This document shows positions 7,245 through 16,138 of a stretch of DNA of 64,000 nt, in pieces. The translations under genes and the position numbers were made by a program. Position 1 is the stretch's first letter; each line of letters opens with the position of its first letter. Origin of the DNA: Clostridia bacterium (GTDB lineage: Bacteria; Bacillota; Clostridia; Christensenellales; Borkfalkiaceae); contig JAFTQO010000002.1 of assembly GCA_017462735.1 (NCBI GenBank), positions 1-64,000 on the forward strand, given 5' to 3'. Below the pieces are notes generated by a model. That model did not search any database and was not told the origin of the DNA. It was given only the letters and a program-made list of their open reading frames with translations.

Positions 7245-8104
7245 CAAAAACTCCAATCCTCGTAGTCTTTTGCGCTCTCCAAACACACCTTGCCGATTCT
7301 ACCCTTTCTAAAATCGTCCATCAGCGCTTTTGCACCCCGTTCGTAGTCGAATTCTCCGCCGCGAAGGACAAACCCTCTGCGTTTGCAAACCGCCTCGTAC
7401 ATACCCAATTTTTCGCTAAAATCGGTGATGCCGTATCTCTCCGTCAAATATTGCGGATATGTTTCGGCAAGTTCGCCGAGAAGTTCCAGCGCGATATCGT
7501 CCATATCCAAAATATCGTCGTTGACGCTACCGATATAGGCAAGATGCTTGGCGTGGTATTGGCTATCAAAAGAGGGTGGCATAGTACCGGGCGTATCGAG
7601 CAAATCAAAGCCGTCGCATTTGAGCCATCTAACGTCGCGCGTAACCCCCGCTTTGTCCCCCGTCTTCGCCTTCTTTTGCCCACTCATCAAATTGACGATG
7701 GTGCTCTTGCCCGTGTTGGGAATGCCCGCCACCATAAAGCGGAAAGTCTTATTCAAACCCTTGGCTTCCGCCCTTTCTCGCTTTTCTTTGGTGATAGCGT
7801 TTAATTTTTGACTAATCAGTCTGCGGGTGGAGATATTGGTACCGTCGCATTTGATACAAAAATGTCCCTTGTTTTCAATAAGACGGACAAACTCGTCCAC
7901 CTTGCCGACGTCGGCAAGGTCGACTTTGTTGAGTAGGTATAATATCGGCTTGTTGCCAAAAATTTTCTTTAAGTTGGGGTTATAGGTCGCCGCGGGCGCC
8001 CGTGCGTCCAACACACAAACAACGCCGTCGCACAAGTCCTTTTTTTCTTCCATATCACGCATTGCGCGCGTCATATGCCCCGGAAACCATTGTATTTTCT
8101 TCAT
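7244..8104 (-). CDS. rbgA: Ribosome biogenesis GTPase RbgA (YlqF)
   Basis: RbgA is a circularly permuted GTPase that helps late assembly of the 50S subunit. The 286-residue protein shows the permuted motif order: NKVDL (G4) at about 59-63, then the P-loop GIPNTGKST and DTPGTM (G3). The N-terminal WFPGHMTRAMRDM is characteristic. The C-terminal helical domain is complete. The start ATG at 8104 has GAGGTG upstream. It lies 50 nt after trmD and overlaps rnhB by the ATGA junction, so it is part of the trmD-rbgA-rnhB-yraN run. Confidence 0.94.
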   Translation of the reverse strand: MKKIQWFPGHMTRAMRDMEEKKDLCDGVVCVLDARAPAATYNPNLKKIFGNKPILYLLNKVDLADVGKVDEFVRLIENKGHFCIKCDGTNISTRRLISQKLNAITKEKRERAEAKGLNKTFRFMVAGIPNTGKSTIVNLMSGQKKAKTGDKAGVTRDVRWLKCDGFDLLDTPGTMPPSFDSQYHAKHLAYIGSVNDDILDMDDIALELLGELAETYPQYLTERYGITDFSEKLGMYEAVCKRRGFVLRGGEFDYERGAKALMDDFRKGRIGKVCLESAKDYEDWSF

Positions 8105-8154
8105 TTTTCACCTCGTACCTGCCCCTACCCTTTTTCATCGGGGCAACCGTGGGG
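8105..8154 (-). other. Hairpin in the trmD-rbgA gap
   Basis: On the minus strand GCCCC and GGGGC pair across a 14-nt loop between trmD and rbgA. It has no T tail, so it is more likely an RNA processing or stability element than a terminator. Confidence 0.35.
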
Positions 8155-8823
8155 TCATCTTTTTAATAAGTCAGGACGCTTTTTAGCCGTAATTATTTCC
8201 GCCTGTTCTCTACGCCATTTATCCACCGCCGCGTGATTACCGCTGCGAAGAACCTCCGGCACTTCTAACCCTCTATACACTTGCGGACGGGTATATTGCG
8301 GATATTCTAAAAGTCCGTCCGAAAAACTTTCGTCCACCAAAGAGGAAGTATTCAAAACCCCGTCGACGTATCTGGCTACGCAGTCAACCAGTACCATAGC
8401 AGGCAATTCTCCTCCCGTCAGTACGTAGTCGCCGATAGAAATCTCTTCGTCGATAAACAGATCGATTATCCGCTGGTCGACCCCTTCGTAATGCCCGCAA
8501 AGCAAAATCAAATGCTCACACTCAACCAGTTCAAACACCTTTTGCTGGACGAGCGTCTCTCCCTTGGGAGAAAGATATATTCGCCGCGCCTTATGTTCGG
8601 GGTCGAGCGCGTCGATAGCGTCCCCGATAGGTTGCGGCAACATCACCATCCCTGCACCGCCGCCAAAGGGATAGTCGTCGCATTTTAAATGCTTATCCAA
8701 CGTATAGTCACGGATATTGACGATATTAATTTTCAATTTCCCCTGCTTTTGCGCCCGACCTAAGATGCTCTCCCGTAAGGGTGCAAACATCTCGGGGAAG
8801 AGGGTCAAAATATCAATCTTCAT
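8155..8823 (-). CDS. trmD: tRNA (guanine37-N1)-methyltransferase
   Basis: TrmD methylates G37 of tRNAs that read CNN codons and so prevents frameshifting. The protein from ATG 8823 has 222 residues and begins MKIDILTLFPEMF, the usual start, with AAAGGAAAG just upstream; a frame 20 codons longer runs into repeat-like sequence and is rejected. The trefoil-knot segments LLCGHYEGVDQR and GDYVLTGGELPAMVLVDCVAR are intact. In most Firmicutes trmD sits with rpsP, rimM and rplS; here these are absent and rplS lies about 51 kb away. trmD follows ftsY after a 113-nt gap with short repeats. Confidence 0.94.
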   Translation of the reverse strand: MKIDILTLFPEMFAPLRESILGRAQKQGKLKINIVNIRDYTLDKHLKCDDYPFGGGAGMVMLPQPIGDAIDALDPEHKARRIYLSPKGETLVQQKVFELVECEHLILLCGHYEGVDQRIIDLFIDEEISIGDYVLTGGELPAMVLVDCVARYVDGVLNTSSLVDESFSDGLLEYPQYTRPQVYRGLEVPEVLRSGNHAAVDKWRREQAEIITAKKRPDLLKR

Positions 8824-8837
8824 AGTCTTTCCTTTTA

Positions 8838-8942
8838 AGAATTTTTTATCCACTATGCATTGTTTCGTTAGTGCATAATGCAAAATGCAGAATGCATAAT
8901 TGCGGAATTATTTTTTCTTCTTACCGCCACTATGCACTATAA
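8838..8942. repeat. TGCAT-rich intergenic repeat between ftsY and trmD
   Basis: The gap carries several overlapping TGCATAATGC, TGCAAAATGC and TGCAGAATGC motifs, bounded on the minus strand by two direct copies of TGCATAGTGG. The right-hand copy reaches into the end of ftsY. This looks like a small mobile or slippage-derived repeat. The TTATCCAC string at its left edge resembles a DnaA box by chance. Confidence 0.5.
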
Positions 8943-9833
8943 AATGCCGTCGACAAACGCCTTACTATCAAACTTTTCAAGATCACTCATCTTTTCACCG
9001 ACGCCTGCAAACATTACGGGCAAAGTCAATTCGTCCGCAAGAGAGAAGACAAAGCCGCCCTTTGCCGTGCCGTCGAGTTTAGTGATAATCAAGCCGTCAA
9101 GACTAATCGCCTCGTCGAAAACGCGCGCTTGGTTGACGGCGTTTTGTCCCGTCGTAGCGTCCAGCACCAACAGTTTGACGTAGTCGGCGTCGGGGAATTC
9201 CCTTTCTACTACCCTGTCCATTTTACGCAGTTCGTTCATCAAGTTATCTTTGACGTGCAATCTACCCGCCGTATCGATAATGAGGACGTCCGTCTTTCTC
9301 GCCTTAACGGAGGATACGGCGTCGAAAATGACCGCCGCCGCGTCGCTACCCTCCTCGTGCTTGACGATACGCACCTTAGCGCGCTCTGCCCAGACGGCGA
9401 GTTGTTCGCTAGCCGCCGCACGGAAGGTATCCGCCGCCGCTACCGTCACCGTCTTGCCTTTGGAGAGAAAATAATGGGCAAGTTTCCCCACCGTCGTCGT
9501 TTTCCCAACGCCGTTGACGCCCACTAACATAATCACGCAAGGATAGTTCAAGTCCTCTACTTCCGCCTCTTCCAGCATCCCCGTCAACACCTCGCGCAGG
9601 ATACTGATAGCGTAGTTTTCATCCTTTAATTTTTCGGCTATCGCCCTTTCTTTGACCCGTTCTACGACCTCTTCCGCCGTCGTCACCGACACGTCCGCAG
9701 AGATTAGAATTTCTTCCAACTCCTCGTAAAATTCGTTGCCAAGTTTGTTTTTGGCAAACAGCATACGCAGTTTGGTAGAAAGTCCCTCTTTGGTCTTTTT
9801 CAGCGCGCCGAACAGTTTATCAAAAATGCCCAT
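8937..9833 (-). CDS. ftsY: Signal recognition particle receptor FtsY
   Basis: FtsY is the SRP receptor GTPase that delivers nascent membrane proteins to the translocon. From ATG 9833 the protein has 298 residues, a short form made almost only of the NG domain. GVNGVGKTTTVGKL (P-loop), DTAGRLH and TKLDGTAKGG are present. The acidic A domain is absent, as is usual in Firmicutes. I prefer 9833 because AAAGGAAAG lies just upstream and MGIFDKLFG is a typical start. It follows smc closely, with two short hairpins in the gap. Confidence 0.94.
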   Translation of the reverse strand: MGIFDKLFGALKKTKEGLSTKLRMLFAKNKLGNEFYEELEEILISADVSVTTAEEVVERVKERAIAEKLKDENYAISILREVLTGMLEEAEVEDLNYPCVIMLVGVNGVGKTTTVGKLAHYFLSKGKTVTVAAADTFRAAASEQLAVWAERAKVRIVKHEEGSDAAAVIFDAVSSVKARKTDVLIIDTAGRLHVKDNLMNELRKMDRVVEREFPDADYVKLLVLDATTGQNAVNQARVFDEAISLDGLIITKLDGTAKGGFVFSLADELTLPVMFAGVGEKMSDLEKFDSKAFVDGIL

Positions 9834-9908
9834 AATCTTTCCTTTGCCCTTTGAAATAGGGCGTATGTGTTTTTGCCCGCCCTTGAAAAGGGTGGGCAAA
9901 ATAATGCG
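9834..9908 (-). other. Two hairpins between smc and ftsY
   Basis: On the minus strand GCCCACCCTTTTCAAGGGCGGGC folds almost perfectly around a short loop, and GCCCTATTTCAAAGGGC forms a second hairpin next to the ftsY ribosome binding site. No T run follows the first. They may be RNase III or stability sites, or modulate ftsY translation. Confidence 0.4.
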
Positions 9909-12900
9909 TTATTCGATAGCGTCTTTCCCGAGTTTGCTCTCCACTTCCGCAAGTTTAACGGAGACAATCTTGGAAACGCCTTTTTCTTGCATAGTAACCC
10001 CGAAGAGATAATCCGCTTGGTTCATCGTCGGCTTTCTGTGCGTAATGACGATGAATTGCGTCTCTTCCGAGAATCTCTTTAAGTACGCGGCAAATCTATC
10101 TACGTTGGCTTCGTCCAGCGCCGCCTCGATTTCGTCGAGGATACAGAAAGGCATAGGACGGGCTTTAAGGATTGCAAACAAGATGGCAATCGCAGTAAGC
10201 GCCTGTTCGCCACCCGACAGCAAGGAGATCTTAGTCAGTTTCTTGCCAGGAGGGCAAGCGACGATTTCGACACCGGCGTCAAGCGGGTCTTCCCCTTCGA
10301 CGTAGTCCATCTGCAACTCTGCTTTCCCGCCGCCGAACAGTTCCTTAAAGGTGACTTTGAAGTTTTCGTTGATTTCGTTAAAGCCTTCGTTGAAGATACG
10401 GAGCATCTCGCCGCGGATATCGTCCAAGACTACCGTCAAGTCTTCTATCGCCTTTTGCAAGTCGTCGCGTTGGGTAATCATCTCGTCGTAACGGGTCTTC
10501 TCTTCGGCATACTCTTCCACCGCGTGGGGGTTGATGGCACCCAGCATCGTAATTTTACGTTTCAAAACGGTGATGACGTTTGCCGATTCGGTAACGGAGA
10601 AGTTTTCCATACGGTAAGGCAAACAGCCCTCGTAATCGAGTTCGTACGCCTCTTCGATACGGGCGCGCAGACTATCCAAACGGCTGTCAATCATGCCGAT
10701 TTCCATCTCGTTTTTATACCGCTTTTCCGTCTGCTTGGAAAGAAGCGCCGCGCTTTCTTCCTTTTCCGCCTCTAATTTTTCGACTTCGACGTTGATTTCT
10801 TCTTTGCGTTTGGTGACAAGCGCCGTCTGCTCGACGATGGCTTGTACTGCCGCTTTTTCCTCTTCGGTGAGTTCGTGCGAAGACATCTCTCCTTCCAAAC
10901 GGGCAAGCACTTGCTTGCTTTGTTCGGTCAAGGACTGGCGTTCGATCAGCGCTTTCATCATCTCTTCTTTTTCGCCGCTCAAACGCACGATTTCCGCTTG
11001 CTCTTTCTTCATCTGCGCAGACAAAGAAGCGTATTCCATCTCCAAGTCACGCAACTTCTTGTCCTTTTCGGCGCGTTCTTCTTTGAATTTTTCGCATTGG
11101 CTCTTTTGCGAAGCAAGTTGCTCTTCCGCACCCTTTCTAAGAGTGTTGAGTTGTTCTTCGTTTTGCGAGGAGAACGCCTCTTCTTGGAGCAATGCGTTCA
11201 ATTTTGCTTTGAGGTCTTGCAATACCCCTTCGTAAATCTCGATGGTGCCCGTTTCTTCCGCAATTTGTCTTACGAGGGCGCTTTCACGCTGTGCAAGCGC
11301 GGCAATCTCGGCGTTGGAGTCTTGGTACTTTGTACGCAATCTCTCCACTTCCGCTTCTGCGGCGCGTTGTTCTTGCTCGCTTGCGGCAATCGATTGCTTG
11401 ATTTTTTCGATGTATTTTTGACGCGCCACAATCTTTTCGCGGCACTCCTGAATACGTCTTTCGTGAGAGAGCAAAGACGCCTTACCCCTGTCTTGGCTAC
11501 CACCCGACATCGCGCCGCTCGTCAGCGTTTGGTTGCCGTCAAGGGTAACGATTTTGAACATATTGCCATATTTTTTCGCAATGACCGTAGCGTTTGCGAT
11601 ATTATCGCAAATGAGCGTATTGCCGAGCAGGTTGCTGACGACGTTGTAATAATAATCGTCGTATTTGACAAGTTCGGTAGCCAGCCCAATCGCCCCTCTT
11701 TCGTCCAAAGCGCGATTGATTTCTCTCGTGTCGGGACGGGCTTTCATACTCTCTACGGGATAGAAGGTACACTTACCGCCGCCCGTACGGGAGAGGTACT
11801 CAATGAGCCATCTACCGTCGTCCATCGTGGGTACGACGATATTTTGCATAGCGCCGCCAAGCGCCGTTTCGATAGCCGTTTCGTATTTCTGTTCCGTCTT
11901 GATGATATCGGCAAGAGCGCCGCAAATACGCTTGCCCACGTCGCCGTTCGTCTTGGAGACGGAAAGCAACCTACGGGTCGATTCCTTATAGCCGTCAAAA
12001 CGGTTTTTTAAACTGATGTACGTCTCTAAATTTTCCCGCAAGGAAGCGAGTTGCCCGTTGGCGTTAAACAGTTCTTGATTGAAATTGTTGACGGTCAGTT
12101 GCATTTCGCGCACTTCGTCTTGCGCCTCTTCGATTTCACGCAAGCCGCCCGCCACCGCGTCGGTCAAGTTCTTCAAATCCTTCTTGACGGAAGCCAATTC
12201 GTCCTCGTACCCTTCTTTTTTAGCCGTGGACTTTTTCAGCGCCTCTTCGACTTCGGCAATCTTGTCCTCCGTCGCTTCTTTTCTAGCGGACAAAGTACCT
12301 TGGTTTTTCTTGATTTCCGACAGGTTTTCCGCCGAGGAAATTTGGCTTTGACGCTGTTCGTCCGACAGCCTTTCAAAGACCTCTATTTTGCTATCGAGGG
12401 TAGCAATCGCGCTAGACAATACGTCCGTCTCCGTCTCAATCTCCGCAAGACGCGCGGTATCCGCTTTGGACTTTGCCGTAAGGCGCGCGATCTCGTCGTC
12501 AATCTCCCCTACGCGCGTCTTACCCGCGGCAACAAACGCCTCCGCCTCTTCGATTTGCGCGCGGTAGGTGTTGATTTTTTCACGGATAAGTTTGAGTTCG
12601 CCGTCCTTTCTTTCGTTGCCGACGGAAAGGAGGACGTGCTTTTCGTGCAACTGCGCGATTTCCGCATCGGCAGATGCAATCTTTTCACGATATTCTTCCA
12701 GTTGCCTATTGATACGGTTTTGTTGCGTGTTCAAGGAAATAATCTTTTCGGAAATCGACGCGATTTCTTTGCGATATTTATCCTTTTCCGCCTCTGCGTT
12801 TTCGTAGCGGTATATGTAGGTGTTTGCTTCGTGAGAACGCAAAGAGGTGAAATACTCGTCGTATTCCTTTGCCGCTTCCGCTTGTTTCCCCAAAGGCCCT

Positions 12901-13505
12901 AAGCGACGCTCCGCCTCGTCGATACGCTGACGGAAAATATACAAATTGTTGTTGGAGTCGTCGATTTTACGCTCGATTTCCTGCTTGCGGGATTTGAAAG
13001 TCATCAAGCCCGTCGCTTCTTCAAAAATCAGCCTTCTGTCCTCGGGTTTGGCGTTCATAATTTGTTGCACTTTGCCCTGACCGATAATCGAATACCCCTC
13101 TTTTCCCAAACCAATCCCATGGAAAAGGGCGACCATGTCCTTCAAACGGCTGGGTTGGTTGTTGATAAGATACTTACTGTCGCCGTTGCGATACAGTCTT
13201 CTCGTCATAGACACTTCTTCGGTATCCAGCGCAAAAATTTTGCGACTGTTATCGAATACGAGAGTTACTTCGCAATAGGTGTGCGGTTTTCTTTCCAGCG
13301 TACCGCCAAAGATGACGTCCTGCATATTGGAACCACGCAACGTCTTTGCCGACTGTTCGCCAAGCACCCAACGCACGGCGTCCGCAACGTTACTCTTCCC
13401 GCAACCGTTGGGCCCTACGATACAGGTAACCCCTTCGTCGAAGCGGATACTCGTCTTGTCTGCAAACGATTTAAAGCCTGTCAGTTGTATTTCCTTTAAA
13501 TCCAC
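9909..13505 (-). CDS. smc: Chromosome condensation protein SMC
   Basis: SMC is the ATPase of the bacterial condensin complex with ScpA and ScpB. The 1198-residue length is normal. Walker A GPNGCGKSN is at 31-39, a hinge at about 515-670 includes the glycine-rich SGAMSGGS segment, long coiled coils lie on both sides, and the C-terminal head has LLSGGEQALTAIAILFAIL and the Walker B CILDEIEAALDEANV. The start is a GTG at 13505 with AAGGAG 9 nt upstream; no ATG is nearby. The gene sits in plsX-rnc-smc-ftsY, a conserved Firmicutes block, 13 nt after rnc. Confidence 0.96.
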   Translation of the reverse strand: MDLKEIQLTGFKSFADKTSIRFDEGVTCIVGPNGCGKSNVADAVRWVLGEQSAKTLRGSNMQDVIFGGTLERKPHTYCEVTLVFDNSRKIFALDTEEVSMTRRLYRNGDSKYLINNQPSRLKDMVALFHGIGLGKEGYSIIGQGKVQQIMNAKPEDRRLIFEEATGLMTFKSRKQEIERKIDDSNNNLYIFRQRIDEAERRLGPLGKQAEAAKEYDEYFTSLRSHEANTYIYRYENAEAEKDKYRKEIASISEKIISLNTQQNRINRQLEEYREKIASADAEIAQLHEKHVLLSVGNERKDGELKLIREKINTYRAQIEEAEAFVAAGKTRVGEIDDEIARLTAKSKADTARLAEIETETDVLSSAIATLDSKIEVFERLSDEQRQSQISSAENLSEIKKNQGTLSARKEATEDKIAEVEEALKKSTAKKEGYEDELASVKKDLKNLTDAVAGGLREIEEAQDEVREMQLTVNNFNQELFNANGQLASLRENLETYISLKNRFDGYKESTRRLLSVSKTNGDVGKRICGALADIIKTEQKYETAIETALGGAMQNIVVPTMDDGRWLIEYLSRTGGGKCTFYPVESMKARPDTREINRALDERGAIGLATELVKYDDYYYNVVSNLLGNTLICDNIANATVIAKKYGNMFKIVTLDGNQTLTSGAMSGGSQDRGKASLLSHERRIQECREKIVARQKYIEKIKQSIAASEQEQRAAEAEVERLRTKYQDSNAEIAALAQRESALVRQIAEETGTIEIYEGVLQDLKAKLNALLQEEAFSSQNEEQLNTLRKGAEEQLASQKSQCEKFKEERAEKDKKLRDLEMEYASLSAQMKKEQAEIVRLSGEKEEMMKALIERQSLTEQSKQVLARLEGEMSSHELTEEEKAAVQAIVEQTALVTKRKEEINVEVEKLEAEKEESAALLSKQTEKRYKNEMEIGMIDSRLDSLRARIEEAYELDYEGCLPYRMENFSVTESANVITVLKRKITMLGAINPHAVEEYAEEKTRYDEMITQRDDLQKAIEDLTVVLDDIRGEMLRIFNEGFNEINENFKVTFKELFGGGKAELQMDYVEGEDPLDAGVEIVACPPGKKLTKISLLSGGEQALTAIAILFAILKARPMPFCILDEIEAALDEANVDRFAAYLKRFSEETQFIVITHRKPTMNQADYLFGVTMQEKGVSKIVSVKLAEVESKLGKDAIE

Positions 13506-13518
13506 TATTTTTATCTCC

Positions 13519-14154
13519 TTACTTTTTTCCCTGTTTTAATTGCGCAAGCAAATTTTTTGCCGCAAGTTGCTCGGCGGCGCGCTTGCTTGTCCCTTTGCCG
13601 CTCGCCTTTTTTTCACAAGCGGTTACGACGCTTTCAAAGCCGTCGCCACTTTCTCTGCTTTCATAGATGGGCGTCGGTAGACCTTTCCCTTGTAAAAATT
13701 CCTGCAAGTCCCCTTTGTAATTACGAGGCTTGTCCCCGTCCGTGGGGTGCCTTTTCACAAACGCTTTCGCCTCTGCCATACCCCCGTCCAAATAGATAGC
13801 GGCTAGCACGCTTTCGTATAAACTCGACCACGTCTTTTTGCCGACGTTTTGCCCACTACCTTCGTAGCGCAGCCAGCCGCGCAGTCCCATCTCGTCCACC
13901 CCTTTCAAAAGCGCCTCTTCGCAGACGATTTCCTGACGGCGTTTGGTCAGCGTCCCCTCGTCGTCGCGCGAGGTAAGGTACTGCTTTTCCGTCACGATAA
14001 ACTGCAAAACCGAGTCACCTAAATACTCCAGCCGCTCGTTATCTTCACATCCGTGCGAGTTGGCGTAAGTAGAGTGGGTAAGCGCCCGTTCCAAAAGACT
14101 TTTGTCTTGAAAGGCATAGCCGAGAATTTTTTCTAAGTCGGTAACGTCTCGCAT
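13519..14154 (-). CDS. rnc: Ribonuclease III
   Basis: RNase III cuts double-stranded RNA in rRNA maturation and mRNA decay. The 211-residue protein has the catalytic signature ERLEYLGDSVLQF near 40-52, a second acidic site near LYESVLAAIYLDGG (about residues 110-125), and a C-terminal double-stranded RNA-binding domain starting YKGDLQEFLQGKG with the basic KRAAEQLAAKNLL end. The ATG at 14154 overlaps the plsX stop codon by one base (TAATG), so the pair is coupled. The dsRBD is slightly short, but no key residue is missing. Confidence 0.93.
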   Translation of the reverse strand: MRDVTDLEKILGYAFQDKSLLERALTHSTYANSHGCEDNERLEYLGDSVLQFIVTEKQYLTSRDDEGTLTKRRQEIVCEEALLKGVDEMGLRGWLRYEGSGQNVGKKTWSSLYESVLAAIYLDGGMAEAKAFVKRHPTDGDKPRNYKGDLQEFLQGKGLPTPIYESRESGDGFESVVTACEKKASGKGTSKRAAEQLAAKNLLAQLKQGKK

Positions 14155-15179
14155 TATTCTTGAAGAGGAACGCTGGTGTCAATCGTTTCCAGCATCTTGC
14201 TGATTTTGCCGACCATATCGTTACGAACGGCGTTTGCCGCCTGCGAAATGGATACCGCAAAGCCTTTGGCTTTGGAGTTCCCGTGCGCCTTTACGATTGC
14301 CTTGGGGAAACCCAAGAAGGTCGCGCCGCCTACCGCCTCGTAGTCCATACTCTTTTTCACGGTATTGATAATATCCTTAACGAGCAACGCGCGGAGTTTA
14401 CTCCACAAATTTTTCTTGAAGGCTTTTTTCATAATCCCGCCCATGGCTTTTGCACAACCCTCAATCCCCTTGATGGTCGTGTTGCCCGTATAGCCGTCGC
14501 AAACGACGATGTCCGCGTCACCGAGCATAATCGCACGGCCTTCGACGTTACCGATATAATTGACCGATTTCGTCTCTTTCAAAATGCGGTTTGCCTCTTG
14601 GTGAACCTCGTCCCCTTTATGGTCTTCCGTACCGTTGTTGAGAAGCCCAACCGTCGGATTTTCAATGCCGTAAGTAGATTGCGCGTACGCCGTCGCCATA
14701 ATGGCAAAATGTACGAGGTTGACAGGCTTGCACTCTACGTTAGCGCCCGAGTCGCAAATCAGCGTAATCTTTCCTTTGCCGTTGGGCACGGTGGGACAGA
14801 GCGCGGGACGGGAAATGCCTCTAATACGTCCCAATTTCAAGATGCCGCCGGCAATCAGCGCGCCCGTACTGCCGCTGGATACCAAGCCGTCCACTTCCCC
14901 CGCCTTAAGCGCTTCGTACGCCTTGACCATAGAGGAATCTTTTCTCGTCTTGATCGCCTTCGTCGGCACCTCTTCGCCCGAAATGACTTCGGTAGTATGC
15001 ACGATGCTTACTCTGCTTTCGTCGTATTTGTACTTAGCAAGTTCCGTTTTTATCGCCTCTTCGTCACCAAAGAGCACGACGGATATATCGCCGTCCTTTT
15101 TCAAGGCGTCCACGACCCCTTTTACCTGTTCGAAAGTGGAATAATCCCCGCCCATTACGTCAATTGCAAGTCTGACCAT
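14154..15179 (-). CDS. plsX: Phosphate acyltransferase PlsX
   Basis: PlsX makes acyl-phosphate from acyl-ACP for phospholipid synthesis. The 341-residue protein begins with the typical MVRLAIDVMGGD and carries VVCDGYTGN, GLLNNGTEDHKGDE and the glycine-rich GLVSSGSTGALIAGG. It is first in the operon plsX-rnc-smc-ftsY. The acpP and fab genes that often lie between plsX and rnc are absent. A promoter with a long structured leader precedes it. The start ATG has AAGGAG upstream. Confidence 0.95.
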   Translation of the reverse strand: MVRLAIDVMGGDYSTFEQVKGVVDALKKDGDISVVLFGDEEAIKTELAKYKYDESRVSIVHTTEVISGEEVPTKAIKTRKDSSMVKAYEALKAGEVDGLVSSGSTGALIAGGILKLGRIRGISRPALCPTVPNGKGKITLICDSGANVECKPVNLVHFAIMATAYAQSTYGIENPTVGLLNNGTEDHKGDEVHQEANRILKETKSVNYIGNVEGRAIMLGDADIVVCDGYTGNTTIKGIEGCAKAMGGIMKKAFKKNLWSKLRALLVKDIINTVKKSMDYEAVGGATFLGFPKAIVKAHGNSKAKGFAVSISQAANAVRNDMVGKISKMLETIDTSVPLQE

Positions 15180-15304
15180 TGTTTTTCTCCTTATCCTCGT
15201 ATTTTTTCACGAAAAATCACCCTTTCGGGCAGGGCTTTTTGCTTTTGCAAAAAATCCCTGATTTTATACTGTTTTATTATAACATTTTTTCGCAAAAAAG
15301 ACAA
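15180..15304 (-). promoter_or_regulatory. plsX promoter and leader
   Basis: TTGTCT (15304-15299), 17-nt spacer and TATAAT (15281-15276) on the minus strand. The leader of about 95 nt can form AGGG...TTGC-AAAA-GCAA...CCCT and a second weaker hairpin around GCCC-GAAA-GGGT. There is no FapR-type operator that I can see. The leader may simply stabilise the message or contain a regulatory fold. Confidence 0.6.
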
Positions 15305-15328
15305 CCGTTTGGGGACATTTTCTTTCCC

Positions 15329-16105
15329 TTAGCGGAGAGTTTTTTTGGCGACTATCCCCCTCGTCGGCAAATAGGCGTCTTTTCGCAACAATTTTCGGCT
15401 TTGCAGTACCCCGTTTTGATAAATTTCCAGATAACTTTCGCTGGTAAGTCCCCACTTTTCCACGCGAAGTACCTCGTCTTTTTCCCCTTCTATTTCCAAA
15501 GGATCGGGCGGCGGAGTCCTATCCACCGTCCTCGATACCACCTCCCGTCTAATCCCCGTATCCTCACCGTAAATCCTTGCCCGAAGCGCCCCTTCTTTTG
15601 CCGTCATCTCTATCCTCACGGGAAAGTCGTACGGATTAAAAAACGCAAGATCGTGATAGGCGGACACCATCGCGTCCTGCGAAGGCGGCACGTATCCCAC
15701 CGCCAGCGAATGCGGGTGGTATTCCGTTATCGTAAGACCTGCATACAAGGCGGCGTTATATAGCGTCGTGCTCACCTGACACACGCCGCCGCCCACCCCC
15801 GACGTAAACTCGCCGCGGACGATGACTTTCGCCTCTTTAAACCCTCTTGCCTCACTCCTTTCCCCCACTATCTTATTAAAGGAAAACTCCCCGTAGGCTT
15901 GCACCGTAATACCGCTAATAAAAGAGACGGCGAGGCGGATATTCTCACTCCTGCCCGTCACCTTTTCGTCGTAATAGGTGGTATACCCCGACATTCGCAC
16001 AGGCTCTTCCGCTGCCTTGGCAGGCAATACGTCCACCTTTCCCCATAAAAAATTTACGCCCCCGAAAAGGAGCGTAAACAGGTACAGTATTTTGTTTCTT
16101 TTCAT
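15329..16105 (-). CDS. VanW family protein, secreted or membrane anchored
   Basis: The 258-residue protein has an N-terminal hydrophobic segment (about 6-22) that could be a signal peptide or anchor, then a VanW domain with FSFNKIVGERSEARGF, GVGGGVCQVSTTLYNAAL and HSLAVGYVPPSQDAMVSA. VanW proteins occur in many Firmicutes, some in glycopeptide resistance clusters; the activity is unknown and nothing here suggests resistance. It follows the PHP gene by 33 nt, so it is the last gene of recF-PHP-vanW. Confidence 0.85.
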   Translation of the reverse strand: MKRNKILYLFTLLFGGVNFLWGKVDVLPAKAAEEPVRMSGYTTYYDEKVTGRSENIRLAVSFISGITVQAYGEFSFNKIVGERSEARGFKEAKVIVRGEFTSGVGGGVCQVSTTLYNAALYAGLTITEYHPHSLAVGYVPPSQDAMVSAYHDLAFFNPYDFPVRIEMTAKEGALRARIYGEDTGIRREVVSRTVDRTPPPDPLEIEGEKDEVLRVEKWGLTSESYLEIYQNGVLQSRKLLRKDAYLPTRGIVAKKTLR

Positions 16106-16138
16106 CCTTTCCCGCCTTATCGTATGTAGCGGAAAGGG

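Noticed and set aside
8838..8860. DnaA box TTATCCAC at the trmD start
   Set aside because: A single imperfect match inside a repeat, with no cluster; other TTATCCAC strings lie inside genes by chance.
14160..15332. 390-codon plus-strand frame antisense to plsX
   Set aside because: No start signal or motif; plsX is complete on the other strand.
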